NCBI GenBank assembly: GCA_023935145.1
Contig: CM043700.1
Location: 26,665,501 to 26,729,500, forward strand
From: Bretschneidera sinensis
Lineage: Eukaryota > Streptophyta > Magnoliopsida > Brassicales > Akaniaceae
Length of the DNA: 64,000 bases
Reading direction: 5' to 3'
Part shown: piece after piece, positions 36,301-46,760 of the stretch
Position numbering within the stretch: the stretch's first letter is position 1
Layout of the letters: each line of letters opens with the position of its first letter
Program-made: the position numbers and the translations under genes
Notes under the pieces: generated by a model
Seen by the model: the letters and a program-made list of their open reading frames with translations, nothing else
Told to the model about the DNA's origin: nothing
The model's database searches: none

Positions 36301-36451
36301 TGATCTTTATTTTAGTATTGTCTCCAATGGTTACAAGTCCACCATCTCTTAGAGTTAGCTCATTGAATACGCTTTTATCACCGGTCATATGCTTTGAGCA
36401 ACCGCTATCAAGGTACCAACAGTTACCTTTCTCCTTGGTGTGAAGGCAAAT
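33329..36451 (-). CDS. pol: Copia-1 pol: protease, integrase, reverse transcriptase, RNase H
   Basis: In frame with gag after one UAG, 1040 codons. The protease catalytic DSG is at codons 15-17 ('[15 protein letters not shown]'). Integrase: HHCC zinc site '[13 protein letters not shown]' to 'CNACQMGKQ', then the catalytic triad in 'HMDLFGP', '[12 protein letters not shown]' and '[12 protein letters not shown]'. Reverse transcriptase starts '[20 protein letters not shown]', with the catalytic YVDD encoded at 34274-34285. RNase H has '[18 protein letters not shown]' and '[12 protein letters not shown]', and '[20 protein letters not shown]' near the end. No stop or frameshift after the UAG and all catalytic residues are present. 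It has no usable ATG before the protease (first Met is past DSG), so expression must come through gag or some recoding. Confidence 0.93.
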   Translation of the reverse strand: MCLHTKEKGNCWYLDSGCSKHMTGDKSVFNELTLRDGGLVTIGDNTKIKIIGHGKVGNDFSTLDNVLLVQGLKPNLLSISQLCDKGYKVTFETSHCLVIDIKSNKIKFIGHRHENVYIVDLKSLHSNNEKCFPAFSENQWLWHRRLGHVNMNLLKIVSRKDLVIGLPKINFEKNKICNACQMGKQTRISFKAKNVVSTTRPLELLHMDLFGPISTISLGGHQYALVIVDDYSRYTFVIFIAYKDEAFKGFEKFCKKVQNEKGICISSIRSDHGKEFENQSFSKFCDENGINHNFSAPRTPQQNGVVERKNRVLEEFSRTMLCENNLPKYFWAEAVNTSCYILNRILIRPLLDKTPYELWKGRKPNISYFRAFGSKCFILNNNKTNLGKFDSKTDEGIFLGYSTTSKAYRVFNKRTLVVEESVHVTIDESNPMSSGEVSFKDDADFIPRMETSTPIVDPKVSSSQTNEGMATPNLDQPSSSQQEENLPKDWRYVNHHPIDQVIGDPSQGVRTRSSIRNTCNFAAYLSQVEPKTFIEAEKDNDWIIAMQEEINQFERNNVWELVPRPKDHSIIGTKWVYRNKMDENGIVTRNKARLVAKGYNQEEGIDFDETYAPVARLEAIRMLLAFACFNKFKLFQMDVKSAFLNGFIEEEVYVEQPLGFENPSLPNHVYKLSKALYGLKQAPRAWYERLSKFLIDYDFVRGRIDTTLFTKTHKNDTLIVQIYVDDIIFGATNESMCQEFAKCMQGEFEMSMMGELTYFLGLQIKQLKGGIFINQQKYIKDLLKRFGMESSKPLGTPMSTTTKLDLDEGGKIVDSKYYRSMIGALLYLTASRPDIMFSVCMCARFQSNPKESHVVAVKRILRYLQGTQTIGLWYSRESSFELVGYSDADFAGCRLDRKSTSGTCQFLGAMLISWFSKKQNSVALSTAEAEYVAAGSCCAQVLWMKQQLEDYGMSLKNIPIFCDNTSAINLTKNPIQHSRTKHIEIRHHFLRDHAQKGDIRLEFIPSEDQIADILTKPLSEASFCKIRKLMGLLDFYKLNV

Positions 36452-38506
36452 CTACATCACACAAGGATATACGATAGCATTTTTAGGTACCCAAAATTTC
36501 TTGGGTCCTTTGGGGTTAGTCCTTGAAAATACGGTTCCTTTTGGGACCCATACTTTCTTAACAATATATGGTGCTCTATGAACATGTTGATGATGCACAT
36601 ACCTAGCATTATAGTCATAGAAATTTCTAGGAAATTTTACATGTGCATTCCTATAATCCTTAGGATGATAGTTCCTAGGATACATGATTCTACGGTAAGG
36701 GGTATGAAAATGCATGTCATTTTCAGAAAATGAACGATGATGCATTCTAGGATACATGCTAGCATATGTATGCAAGTTATTTCTAGAATAGTCATGATGG
36801 TGATTCCTAGGATGAGCAAAATGCATTCTTTGATTATACACATTGTTCCTAGAATGAACATGATGATTATTTCTAGGATGTGTATGAGCATTTCTAGAAT
36901 GAGCATACAAATAAGCATGAGTATTTTTAGGATGCTTCAATTTAGTATGATCATTTAAGTTTCTAGAGTTCCTCGGATTTATTAAGGGAGTGCTTTTAAC
37001 AAGGTTAGGAACTTTCGAAGTAGAAGCTCCATCTACACAAGAGGCTTTCATGAATAAGCTCTCTTTTGTTTTTTGTTTTCCCAATGGAGAATATCCTACA
37101 CCAGATTTTCCTCCACTTAATCTTTGGGAAGAAAGCACTTCATCAAGTTTTTCTTTACCAAGCATAAGTCTAGATACAGTGCTGTTTAATTCAGAAATTT
37201 TATTTTTCAAATTCTCATTTTCATCTTTAAGAAAATCTTGAGACGAATTATACAGTAAAGATGATAATTTTTCTTTTTCTTCTCTAAGAACTATCATTTC
37301 CTTAGAAAGAGATGATACTTCTTTCTTAAGAACAGAATTTCTAGAATCAAATTTCTTTAATTCTTCATGCATTTCATTTATGACTTCTAGTAATTCTTCA
37401 CTACTAGTAACAATATTATTTTTTGAAGAGGGAGAAGATGTTACCTCACTTTCATCATCGATTGCCATTAAACAGAGGTTGGCAATCTCTTCGTATCCAA
37501 TTTCTTTGTCTGATGACTCATCTTCTTCGTCATCGCTCCAGGTAGTTGCTACCATAGCTTTCTTCTTGAAGCCCTTGTATGGTTTGCTTGAAACTGGACA
37601 GTCAGCTTTTATATGTCCTGGCTTCTTGCAGCCATAGCACATAAGTGGTTCCCTTTTTGAGGTGGGATCCTTTGAGTAAGGTTTCTTGCTTTTCTTCAAG
37701 AACCTATGGAATCGTCTGGTGATTAAAGCCATTTCACCATCCTCTTCACTGCTCTCTGCTTCTTGTTCTAATTCCTTTTCTTTGTTGCTCGTAGAAGCTT
37801 TGAGAGCAATTTGCTTCTTCTTCTTCTCATCATCATTGACGATGGGAGTCATTTCTTCCATCTCGTATGTCAATAATGACCCAAGCAGCGTCTCAACATC
37901 AAGCTTGTCAAGATTTTTGGCCTCTTGAATGGCTGTCCTCTTTGGTTTCCATTCTGGAGGTAGAGATCTTAAGATTTTTCTGGTTAGTTCAACTTCCTCA
38001 ATATTCTTGCCAAGCAATTTTAAACTATTTATAATAGTAGTAAATCGTGAGTGCATTTCAGAAATGGTTTCATTAGGAGACATCTTAAAAGATTCATATT
38101 CAGAAATTAGCATGTAAATTTTAGACTTTTTTACTTCACTTGTTCCTTCATATGTGACTTGCAATTTGTCCCATATTTCTTTAGCAGAAACGCATGCAGA
38201 TATTTTGTTATATTCAGAAATATCTAAAGCACAATGTAGCATGCTTGTTGCTCTGCTATTGAGAGACATTGTTCTACAATCCTCGTCAGTAAACTCAGTT
38301 TTGAGTTTAGGCATTGTATGAAGAGTCTCTCCAATAACTATTTCTTTTGAGGGAATTTTAGGTCCCTCTTCTATAATTCTCCATAGATTGTAATCTTGTC
38401 CTTCGACGAAGATTTTCATTCTATTTTTCCAGTAGTTATAATTCGATCCATTGAACAATGGAGGTCTAGTATAAGAGTGTCCCTCAGAGTAGCTATTTGC
38501 TGCCAT
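36452..38506 (-). CDS. gag: Copia-1 gag, 684 aa, ends in UAG before protease
   Basis: Starts MAANSYSEGHSY, 42 bp inside the PBS. The UBN2/retrotran_gag-type capsid region is at about residues 85-215 ('SAKEIWDKLQVTYEG', 'ILRSLPPEWKPKRTAIQEA'). The zinc knuckle CYGCKKPGHIKADC is at about 290-303 with all four ligands. An acidic segment is followed by a long coiled coil (about 370-455, 'EVSSLSKEMIVLREEKEKL'). A striking His/Asn/Arg-rich tract with repeating PRN or SRN steps covers about 515-642. Two 'WVPKG/N' motifs lie near the end. The UAG at 36452-36454 is in frame with pol. Confidence 0.93.
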   Translation of the reverse strand: MAANSYSEGHSYTRPPLFNGSNYNYWKNRMKIFVEGQDYNLWRIIEEGPKIPSKEIVIGETLHTMPKLKTEFTDEDCRTMSLNSRATSMLHCALDISEYNKISACVSAKEIWDKLQVTYEGTSEVKKSKIYMLISEYESFKMSPNETISEMHSRFTTIINSLKLLGKNIEEVELTRKILRSLPPEWKPKRTAIQEAKNLDKLDVETLLGSLLTYEMEEMTPIVNDDEKKKKQIALKASTSNKEKELEQEAESSEEDGEMALITRRFHRFLKKSKKPYSKDPTSKREPLMCYGCKKPGHIKADCPVSSKPYKGFKKKAMVATTWSDDEEDESSDKEIGYEEIANLCLMAIDDESEVTSSPSSKNNIVTSSEELLEVINEMHEELKKFDSRNSVLKKEVSSLSKEMIVLREEKEKLSSLLYNSSQDFLKDENENLKNKISELNSTVSRLMLGKEKLDEVLSSQRLSGGKSGVGYSPLGKQKTKESLFMKASCVDGASTSKVPNLVKSTPLINPRNSRNLNDHTKLKHPKNTHAYLYAHSRNAHTHPRNNHHVHSRNNVYNQRMHFAHPRNHHHDYSRNNLHTYASMYPRMHHRSFSENDMHFHTPYRRIMYPRNYHPKDYRNAHVKFPRNFYDYNARYVHHQHVHRAPYIVKKVWVPKGTVFSRTNPKGPKKFWVPKNAIVYPCVM

Positions 38507-38547
38507 TGGATCAACTCTAGGAATTTAAGCCTTATAAAGAGAACTAG

Positions 38548-38559
38548 GCTCTGATACCA
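38548..38559 (-). promoter_or_regulatory. Copia-1 primer-binding site
   Basis: TGGTATCAGAGC on the minus strand, two bases inside the 5' LTR, complementary to the 3' end of initiator methionine tRNA as in most plant Ty1/copia elements. Confidence 0.92.
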
Positions 38560-39135
38560 ATTGTAGCTCGAGATTTCAACCCAAGAGGGGGGGTGAATTG
38601 GGTTTTTAAAAACTTTTGCGGAATTTATACAAGTTTATAAAAACTGATAAGCAACAAATAATTGATACAAGTAGAAAGCTGTAAATAAAGAGTTTAAGGA
38701 AAGAGGATGCAAACACAGTTATAGTGGTTCGGCAATATCGGATTCGTTCCGACCCTACGTCCACTCTCTTCAAGGAACTCCTTGAAGTAATCCACTAAGA
38801 AAACTTAGTCGCACAACTTAGCCGGGCGTTGCACAAACCGTACACAAGCAATTTACAGGAATTGCTTAAACCGAAAAATCCCCTTCCTTTCGGAAGTTTC
38901 CCCTTCCTCTCGGAAGTAATCCCTTTACAAAGATGGTGTAAAGTAAAAGGTAGAGAGACAACAAATGAAAGCTTATTACAACAGAAATGTCTCTCTTTCA
39001 AAGTAAAGCTTGAAGAAATGGCTCAATAAGATTATTTCAAAGCTTTTTGTGTTTCAAGAGTATAAAAACTTGATTATATGAGATCAACTCTTTTTGAATA
39101 TGTGCTGCTTGTTATTGAATGCTTTGCTGAGAGGG

Positions 39136-39143
39136 TTTATATA
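39136..39143 (-). promoter_or_regulatory. LTR TATA box, copia-1
   Basis: TATATAAA on the minus strand inside 'gctatataaaccctctc', downstream of the palindrome array in the 5' LTR. Copia-2 has the same box at 57372-57379. The likely start of the genomic RNA lies about 30 bp further on, near 39105. Confidence 0.7.
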
Positions 39144-39238
39144 GCAATCAATTAATATGGCCGTTTTGGACTTTAATTTGAAAAAGATTTACTTTAAAAC
39201 GTTCAAATTTGGAGTCCAACGGTCATATTTTTGAACTA

Positions 39239-39503
39239 CCAGTCGACTGGGTCGAGATACCAGTCGACTGGGTTCACTTGAAAAATATACGTTTTCAGAC
39301 CTTCTGGGTATCCAGTCGACTGGTATATATCATCCAGTCGACTGGGGACTTTCTGTCCATTGTGCCAGTCGACTGGGTTGATTCATCCAGTCGACTGGGA
39401 AATTACTGGTCAAAGTACCAGTCGACTGGGTTAATTCATCCAGTCAACTGGGTACCTTCTGACCCATATACCAGTCGACTGGTATATGTACCCAGTCGAC
39501 TGG
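39239..39503. repeat. Palindrome array upstream of the copia-1 LTR promoter
   Basis: Same ten sites as in the left LTR, with one decayed by a CpG transition (CCAGTCAACTGG near 39440). In transcription order the array ends about 95 bp before the TATA box at 39136-39143, an enhancer or operator-like position. Confidence 0.95.
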
Positions 39504-39811
39504 GTTGTCTTCCAACCCAGTTTTTCTTCTGTTTTTCATTAAAAACATTTTAAAATTAATGGTTTTAGAAAAACCATTTGTGTTTGAGCCATTAAACAAG
39601 CTAATACAATGTATGAGTGAGACTTACATTGGTTCTAAACCTTAAGACCTATACTAGATCTTCAGTCTTCACTTGATACTTGATTTGGTTCGAGTTTTTG
39701 CACTTTGTTCCTTGGTTGAATATGTTTGATCCTTAAAACAACTTAGTTTAAACATGTTAGTTAAATAACAGTTGTGTTTTGCCATCATTAAAATACGGGC
39801 GAGGGTCAACA

Positions 39812-42800
39812 AAGAGCATTAGGTTTTATGATTCTGTAGACTGCATAAAAAGTAAGAAGGTAGAAGATTAAAGTAAATTATAATGAATAGTCTGAGGATG
39901 ACACATAGACGCACTAGAGATAGATTTAAAATTATTGATTTGAGAGGGTGTGGTAGACCCACAATATTTTTGATAAGTCAAGGTTGAGTCTGAATCTGTG
40001 GTTCATAGAAGAGAATGTGTTGATAATATGATTGATATTAATAATATAATTGAGGTATGAGAGAATCTGAAGTTGAAAGAGATGAGCTAAGATAAGCTCT
40101 TGCTCATGCTTTTGAGAAAATGAATGTATCAGATGATCAAGTGGATAACTCATAGCATAGACTTGATAAGCAGACTAGAGCAGTGCCTGACGTTGTTAAT
40201 TCAGTAATGGTAGACACTTAAAAAGGGGAAAAGTGGATTTATGCATAAGATGCAGAGAGATATAAGTAAGCTAAATGCTTTGTTGTTTAAAGGATCTATA
40301 AATCATTTTACGCCTGAGTTTCGGGAAAATCATGTAAGAGACATTATTTGGTATTTGACTAGTAAGTGATAGACAGACGATTGCTTTTACTTCGTTTAAG
40401 TTAAAAGGAAGAATTTTAGAATGATGAAAGGATATTTTTTCTAGGTAAGTACAAATTTGATAGACCCGTAACCTGAAATAGGTTTAAAGAAGTTTTTCAT
40501 GATAGATATTTTTTTCCTTATATCTCTAGAGCTCAACCAGATAAAGATATTATTTATGTGGGGTAAATGTGTTAATTTTGGCTCGGTATGATAGCATATT
40601 TATGGTTTTGTCAATGGTTGCACAAAAAAAAAAAATTTGGTAAACCAAGAGGAGAAGAACTGTAAGAGGTTCAAAGATGAACTATATTTTAAGGTTTGAT
40701 CGAAACTATCTTACATGAGGCTTATGAATAATGTTAGATTGGTGGATATATTATTTCAGATCGAGAGAGATGTGATGGAGTTTAAGGGAAAAAGAAAAAG
40801 TAGTTAAAAAGACTAAGATATAAAGGTTATAAAGGTAGTGATAGTATGAGTGTACAGGGTGAGAGACCACCCCAAATAAGGCATTCCTTGTTACCGAAAA
40901 TTGAAGTACAGAGTCAAAGGCAAACAGAATCTGATGCTTATGTATCTTAAAATACTATTGGTGGGACCCCTAGATTTGAGAGACAGATTTTGAGAACTGG
41001 AAGTTATGGTAGAGGAAGTAAGTATACCACCAAGTGGAAGTGGCAATCTGATATATGATTGAGATATAAAATTTATTATAATTATATTCAGATAAGATAT
41101 TATCCCAGAATTTTCAAAATTGAAGTGCTTTATGTGTAGAGAAAATGAACATGTCAATATTGGTTGATCTTGATGCAACCCATTCTTTTGCATCCAATAT
41201 TCATATAAAGTCTATTGAAGCATGTATTAGTCCTTTGATGCAAAAATACTTTGTTAAAGTTTTCACTAAAGATAGAGTGATAATCATAAATGTTTACAAG
41301 GGTTGTGTGATTCGTATCGGTGATTAAAAAAAAAATCTAAAGTTGATTTATATTCTTTGAATATGATTGATTGTTCCAAAAAGAATGTAGTGTTCAAGAT
41401 GTGGATATAAAGAGTGTAACCTTCAGATAGAACATAAAACACTCTCGAACTATTTTATTTTGCTCTAACCACTAGGAGATGGTTGAAGAAGGGTTGTGAG
41501 AAGTACTTGGCATACAGAATGAATTCCAAAAAGGAAAATAGGAAGAAATCTTAGTGATGAAAGAATATTCTAATGTAATTCTTGATGAGTTGCCTAGGTT
41601 GCATCCCAGTAGAGAGATTAAATTCTCTATTGATATGATACCAGGATCATCACATATATTTAATAGCACCCTGCAGAATAACATCAGCTAAATTGAGAGA
41701 GTTGAATGTACCGTTTTAAGAATTTTTGGATAAACAATTTATCATACTTAATGTATTTTGGTAAGCCCATGTGTTGTTCGTGAAAGAGAAAGATGGAATG
41801 ATAGAAGGATGTGTAGACTACAGATAGTTGGAATAAGAACATATATGTTTTACCCAAGATAAATGAATTGTTTGAGCAGTTGCAAGGAGTGAGTGTTTTC
41901 TAAGATAAATCTGAGATTAGATTATCACCAATTGAAGATAGAGAAGAGAGGTGTGCCTAAGATTGTTTTTATGACATATTATGGTCATAAATTTCTTGTG
42001 ATGACATTTGAATTGAATAATATTCCAGAAACATTCATGGACTCGATGAATAAAAGGTTTGAACCATTTCTTGATAATCTTGTGGTTGTGTTTATTGATA
42101 CCATCTTGGTATATTTTAATACTACGGAAGAGCAGACAAAACATTTAGAAATTATGTGGGAGACTTTGAGGAGAAAGAGATGGTATGATATAAGTTCTCT
42201 AAGTGTGTGTTGACTGAAAGAAATAACTTTCTTGGAACATGTAATGTCGAGAATGGCATAACAGATGATCTGTAAAAAGTAGAGGCAATGTTAAGTTGGG
42301 AAAGACCAACTAATATGACTAAGATTAGAATCTTCTTGGGATAGCTGGTTATTATAGAAGATCATTTCAGAATTATTGTTTTGTGATACAATTGAATAGA
42401 CTGACCAGGAAAAATGTGAGATTTGTATGGTAAGGAAAGTATGAGGCAAAAAAAAAAAATATTCCAATTTCTAAAGGAGAAATTAAATTCAGCTCAAATA
42501 TTGGTGTTTCTTTCTTGTGATAAAGGATTTGTGGTGTATAGTGATACATCACATCAACATTTGGGATATGTGTATCATAAGAAAGTTGTGAACCATACTT
42601 CTAGGCAATTGAAGATTCATGATAAAAATTACTCTACTCATGACTTAGAATTGGCAGCTATAGTGTTTACTTTAAAAAGATTGGAGACATCATCTGTATG
42701 GAGCCACTTGTAAGATATTCATGGGTTATAAGAGTTGGACATACTTATCTACCCAGAGAGAGTTGAATTTGAGGCAAAGATGGTGGATGGAGTTGATTAA

Positions 42801-44151
42801 TAACTATGATTGCACAATTCATTATCATCTAAAAATGTGAAAGTGATAGCTGATGTATTGAGTAGAAAATTCTACAAGAAAGTTAACTGCTATGGGGATT
42901 CTGATGTGAAATTAATTTAAAAGAGATAAAAATGAAGTTGAATATCAATGATAGAGGATTTAGGTTAACGAATATGGTTGTACAATTGTCAATAGTAAAA
43001 TGTTTTAGAGAGGCAAGGTAGAGATAAATAGATAGAAAAAGATTAAGCATTGAATGCTTACTAGAAAGCATTTTGAGTTCAAAATCTGAAATGAAGGTAG
43101 TTTCGTGTTGGTACATGGATGGAGTTCCCAATAATGTAAAATTGAAAAAAGAGATAGTGAGAAAGGTACATAATGATGTAGATTCGATGCAATCAAGTAA
43201 CAATATGAAATACAGAGGATTGAGACAGAAATTCTGATGGTCAAGATTGAAGAGTGATGTAGCTAAGATTGTGAGGTTGTATGGAGTATTATTGAGCATA
43301 GTGTCAAATAAAGATGTTAGATTTACATCTTGATATTGGGAGAGGCTTTTAGAAAGCCACAGATATACAATGGTAATTTAATATAATTTTCATGCTCATA
43401 TTGGTTTTTTAGAATACTAGAAGATATGCTAAGGACAAATGTGATGAATTTCTCAGTAAATTGAGATGCTTACATGCCATTGATTGAAGTTGTTTATAAA
43501 AATCAGTATCAAATTTGTATTGGAATGACACCCATTGAGACATTGTATGATAGGAGGTGTAGAACTCCTATATGTTGGGAAGAAATGGAAGAGAAAAACA
43601 TATCTGATCTATCTATTATTAAGCTAACAATAGAGATGATCAAATTTGTTAGAGAGAACCGTAAAGCAGCCTAAAGTAGACCTCTTGAGTCTCAAGTAGG
43701 TGATTGGGTGTATTGAAAAATATCTCAATGAAAAGGTGTATTGAGATTTTAACAGAAAAGAAAAGTTGAATCCGAAGTATGTAGGACCCAATGAGGTTGT
43801 TGAGAAAGTTGGATTAGTTGTGAGTAACTTGAATTTGCCTCAAGAATTAAAACATTTATATAATATATTTCATGTTTCACTTTTAAGAAAGTGTTTACAT
43901 GATATTTCGAGCTAAGTTATAGAAATTCAGAAAGATTGGACTTATATACAAGTACTAGTGAGAATTTTGAACAAAGAGAGTAAGTCTTGTGTAAAAGAAT
44001 AATTTCACTAGTGTAAAGCTCGGTGGCAAAATAAAGATGTTGAAGAGATTTCGTGAAAACGTAAGACAAGTATAAAAAAGTATTATTTATATTTGTTTCC
44101 GAGCAAAGTAAGAAAATTTCGAGGACGAAATTTTTGTAAGGAGGGTAGAAT
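39812..44151 (+). pseudogene. Gypsy gag-pol interior, heavily decayed
   Basis: Recognisable pieces in several frames. Protease 'LVDLDATHSFASN' (41160-41200; the family DSG is changed to DLD). Reverse transcriptase at 41893-42213 ('LDYHQLKIEKRGVPKI', 'VVVFIDTILVYF' with the second Asp of the usual FIDD lost). RNase H at 42530-42700 ('YSDTSHQHLGYVYHKK', 'HDLELAAIVFTLK'). Integrase end at 43474-43674 ('GMTPIETLYDRRCRTPICW') and 'FHVSLLRKCLHD' near 43870, followed by a chromodomain-like 'VRILNKES' to 'CKARWQNKDVEEIS' with stops. The central integrase is not identifiable. Many changes look like C-to-T or G-to-A transitions. Confidence 0.88.
44138..44150 (+). other. Gypsy polypurine tract
   Basis: aaggagggtagaa immediately before the 3' LTR, the normal priming site for plus-strand DNA synthesis. 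Confidence 0.85.
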
Positions 44152-46437
44152 TGTAATACCCATATTTGTAAAGTAAGGATAAATAAGTAATTGAATAAAT
44201 ATGTCATGAAATTTAAAATAAAGTTTATATGCAAAGTTTATTAGTATTTGACTAAAGCAATTCTAAAAAAATAAAAATAAAAAAAATAAAAATCGATGAA
44301 CAGTAATAACGTGGCAGCAGGTGGCAACACCTGCTGCCAAGTCTAATGTGATTATGCTGGCCAAGTATAAAGCATAAAGAGACAGAAATCATTTTGTTTT
44401 GCAAAGACAATAATTTTGTCTTGCAAGTGTCCAATTTATAGAATAATTTAAAGAATGTGATTGTTGACTTGGCAAGCAATTTCTAAAGTTGCAGGAGGAA
44501 GCTTGATATCAATTATGAGAACTGGCGAATTCGTAGGGAATGATAAAAATTGAGTTTCCTTTCTATTTTTTCTCTAAACACTTGGGAGTTCAAAGAAAAG
44601 TTGGAAGACCAAAATTTTGAAGGGATTTTCGGGAATATTTATGAGAAGATATCAGAATAGCAGAAGGTGTTGACTATCTACAATGGGAGAAATTTTTGAG
44701 AAGACCGAGAAAAGCAAGAAAGTGACCCGCGAGTAGCTTTAAATGCTACGGGGTGAGTTGGATTTACTTTTAGTAGTCTAAATAAAAAATCAATTATTTG
44801 GTGATATTATTATAATTAATTATTAAGGTATGCTTGGATGATAGATGAAAAATTGATTTATGGTTATGATAGGAAATTTGGTCAGGTAGAAATATTTTTC
44901 GGTGAGAAATGATATTTTTGAAAATCATAAGTTTATTTGAGAATAAAAGCAATAAATAAATTATTGATAAGATATATTGATGTTTTAATACGAGTTATGA
45001 TGAGATGAATTTTAGTAGATATTGACAAATTTTGGTGGATGATTTGAGGTGAATTTTAGTGGATCTTGACAAATTTTTGGTGGATGATTTGAGATGAAAT
45101 TTAGTGGATCTTGACAAACTTTAATTGATTATTTGATGTGATTTGGGAAGAGAAGAATTTAGTGGAATTTTTATATAATTTGATAAAAATCAGGATGATT
45201 GGATGTAAGAAATTTTAAAGAAACTTTGTTATATAAAATTTGTGGATAATCATGATAGCCAAATTAAGTAGTTTGAATCTTTATATTGTTTTTATATTAC
45301 TGTTTATATTACTGTTTCATATTATTGTTCATGCACATATGCATTTAATAATATAACCGAAAGAACCGGGAAGGCAGCCGGTCTAATGAAATAACCGTGA
45401 CAGCCGGTATATGCTGGAATTAACCGGGAAGGCAGCCGGTCTGATGAGAATAAAAGAACCGGGAGGGCAGCCGGTCTAAGATAATAACAACCTGTCGACA
45501 GGTGGGAAGACGTTCCCATCATAATCATTCATGCATTTGCATCTGTTTTTAATTATTGCTGCATTATTTGAGATGCTGAGATGTGGTATTTTTTATTGAG
45601 TTTAATTATAGATGGCTGAGTCTCATAAAAAAAGACATTTATAATGATGAGATTATTGAAATGCTGAGATGTAGCACATTATTGTGAATTTAATTTAAGA
45701 TGGTTGAGTCTCATAAAAAGAGACAGCTATGATAATGATATTATTGACATGCTGAGATATGGCATATTATTGGGAATTTAATTATAGATGGTTGAGTCTC
45801 ATAAAAAGAGACAGCTATGATAATGAGATTATTGAAATGTTGAGATGTGGGACATTATGGTGAATTTAATTATAAATGGTTGAGTCTCATAGAAAGAGAC
45901 AGTTATGGTATTAAGACTTATTTAAATGGAAGATTTTATGATGTGAACCTCATTACGAGGTAATTATGAGATAATTGAGTGTCTTAAGGTGGACCAATGA
46001 TTGAGAAGAAGAGATTGATAGAGAATAAATCTTATGATATGGGAAATAATAGTAGAAAGTTGTCATCAGGTTATGTGAAAAATAAAAGATTAAACATTAA
46101 AGGATTATTTATGGAATTTGGAATACTTTTAGTAAATTTAATTCACTGAGCTTGTGAAGCTCACCCTTCATTGTACAATGATTTTCAGGTAGCATGCTCG
46201 GCAAATAGTTTGATGAGATGAATCATTTTCTGTAAGCCGCGTACGTGTCATCATCCTCAGACTAATGAGAAAATAAAATGAAAAATTTATTTGTAACTCT
46301 TCATGCATTTTACGGATTGATGTAAAGTTCTTTTGGTAATATTGATTTTTTTACTGCTGCATATATGTGTCGTGCTGGGATTCTCAAAATGAGATGACAC
46401 CGTTTTGGGGGTGGCCAACCTGGGATGGGTCGTTACA
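44152..46437 (+). repeat. 3' LTR of the gypsy element (2286 bp)
   Basis: Starts directly after the polypurine tract with TGTAATACCC and ends CGTTACA before CCCAA. It keeps about 330 bp (46010-46340) that the 5' LTR has lost, including 'cttgtgaagctcaccctt' and a stretch ending at 'tgatttttttactgctgcat', the point where the two LTRs rejoin. Confidence 0.92.
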
Positions 46438-46760
46438 CCCAAAGCCCAAAGAATGCAAGAAAAATCCAGCTTTCTCGCAGTCCTTATCCTCCATATAATA
46501 ACACAGTTCCTTATCCACTAGGATACCAAATCCCACCATTTTCTAGGTTTGATAGGGGAGGTTTCCCTAAAAGACACTTATCTTATTTCATTACCGCTTG
46601 CTAGGATACTACCGCAAAATAGGTCTTTGCCATGGAGACAATTTCCTCTTTCCCTAGATGATCATGCCTACGGGTGGTATGACAATTTAAGGTTGGGGTC
46701 CATATCAAGCTGGAAATAAATGCAAGACGCTTAGGCAAGCACTCAGGTCAGCGGATCGGC
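46438..46760 (+). pseudogene. Right part of the old Ty3/gypsy gag relic
   Basis: Continues the relic interrupted at 27444: 'SPYPPYNNTVPYPLGYQIPP', then 'FSRFDRGGFPKRHLSYFITAC', the conserved gag start of a common plant Ty3/gypsy type, followed by stops. It shows that the Tekay-type element jumped into an existing retroelement. Confidence 0.6.

Larger units (their letters stand above)
29556..39811 (-). mobile_element. Copia-1: intact young Sirevirus-type Ty1/copia element
   Basis: 10256 bp, bounded by 1250-bp LTRs (TGTAGCTCG...GGTCAACA on the plus strand) and perfect target duplications AAGAG (29551-29555, 39812-39816). In its own minus orientation the order is 5' LTR, PBS, gag (684 codons), in-frame UAG, protease-integrase-RT-RNase H (pol), palindrome array and TATA box, ORF3 (418 codons), several PPT-like motifs, 3' LTR. 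Domain order and YVDD place it in Ty1/copia. The long gag with CCHC knuckle, the [12 protein letters not shown] protease start, the repeated PPT motifs and an extra ORF after pol fit the Sirevirus/Maximus lineage. The LTRs differ at about 5 of 1250 sites by eye. Confidence 0.95.
38562..39811 (-). repeat. Copia-1 5' LTR (right)
   Basis: The promoter LTR of the element, because gag-pol reads leftward from here. The U3 part holds the palindrome array at 39239-39503, followed by a TATA box at 39136-39143. The PBS lies just inside at 38548-38559. Confidence 0.95.
27445..46437 (+). mobile_element. Ty3/gypsy (Tekay/Del-type chromovirus) element, split by copia-1
   Basis: Both LTRs start TGTAATAC and end GGTCGTTACA. 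Perfect 5-bp target duplications CCCAA flank the element (27440-27444 and 46438-46442). Behind the 5' LTR comes a PBS-like 'ttggtataagagc', now split by the copia-1 insertion; a polypurine tract precedes the 3' LTR. Without copia-1 the element is about 8.7 kb. The interior (39812-44151) is a heavily stopped gag-pol relic ending in a chromodomain-like stretch, which points to the Tekay/Del chromovirus group. Coding capacity is lost. Confidence 0.92.

Noticed and set aside
36637..36918. Ile/Leu/Met-rich ORFs overlapping gag (also plus-strand ORFs 36737-38117 and their copies in copia-2)
   Set aside because: Out-of-frame shadows of the repetitive gag coding sequence.
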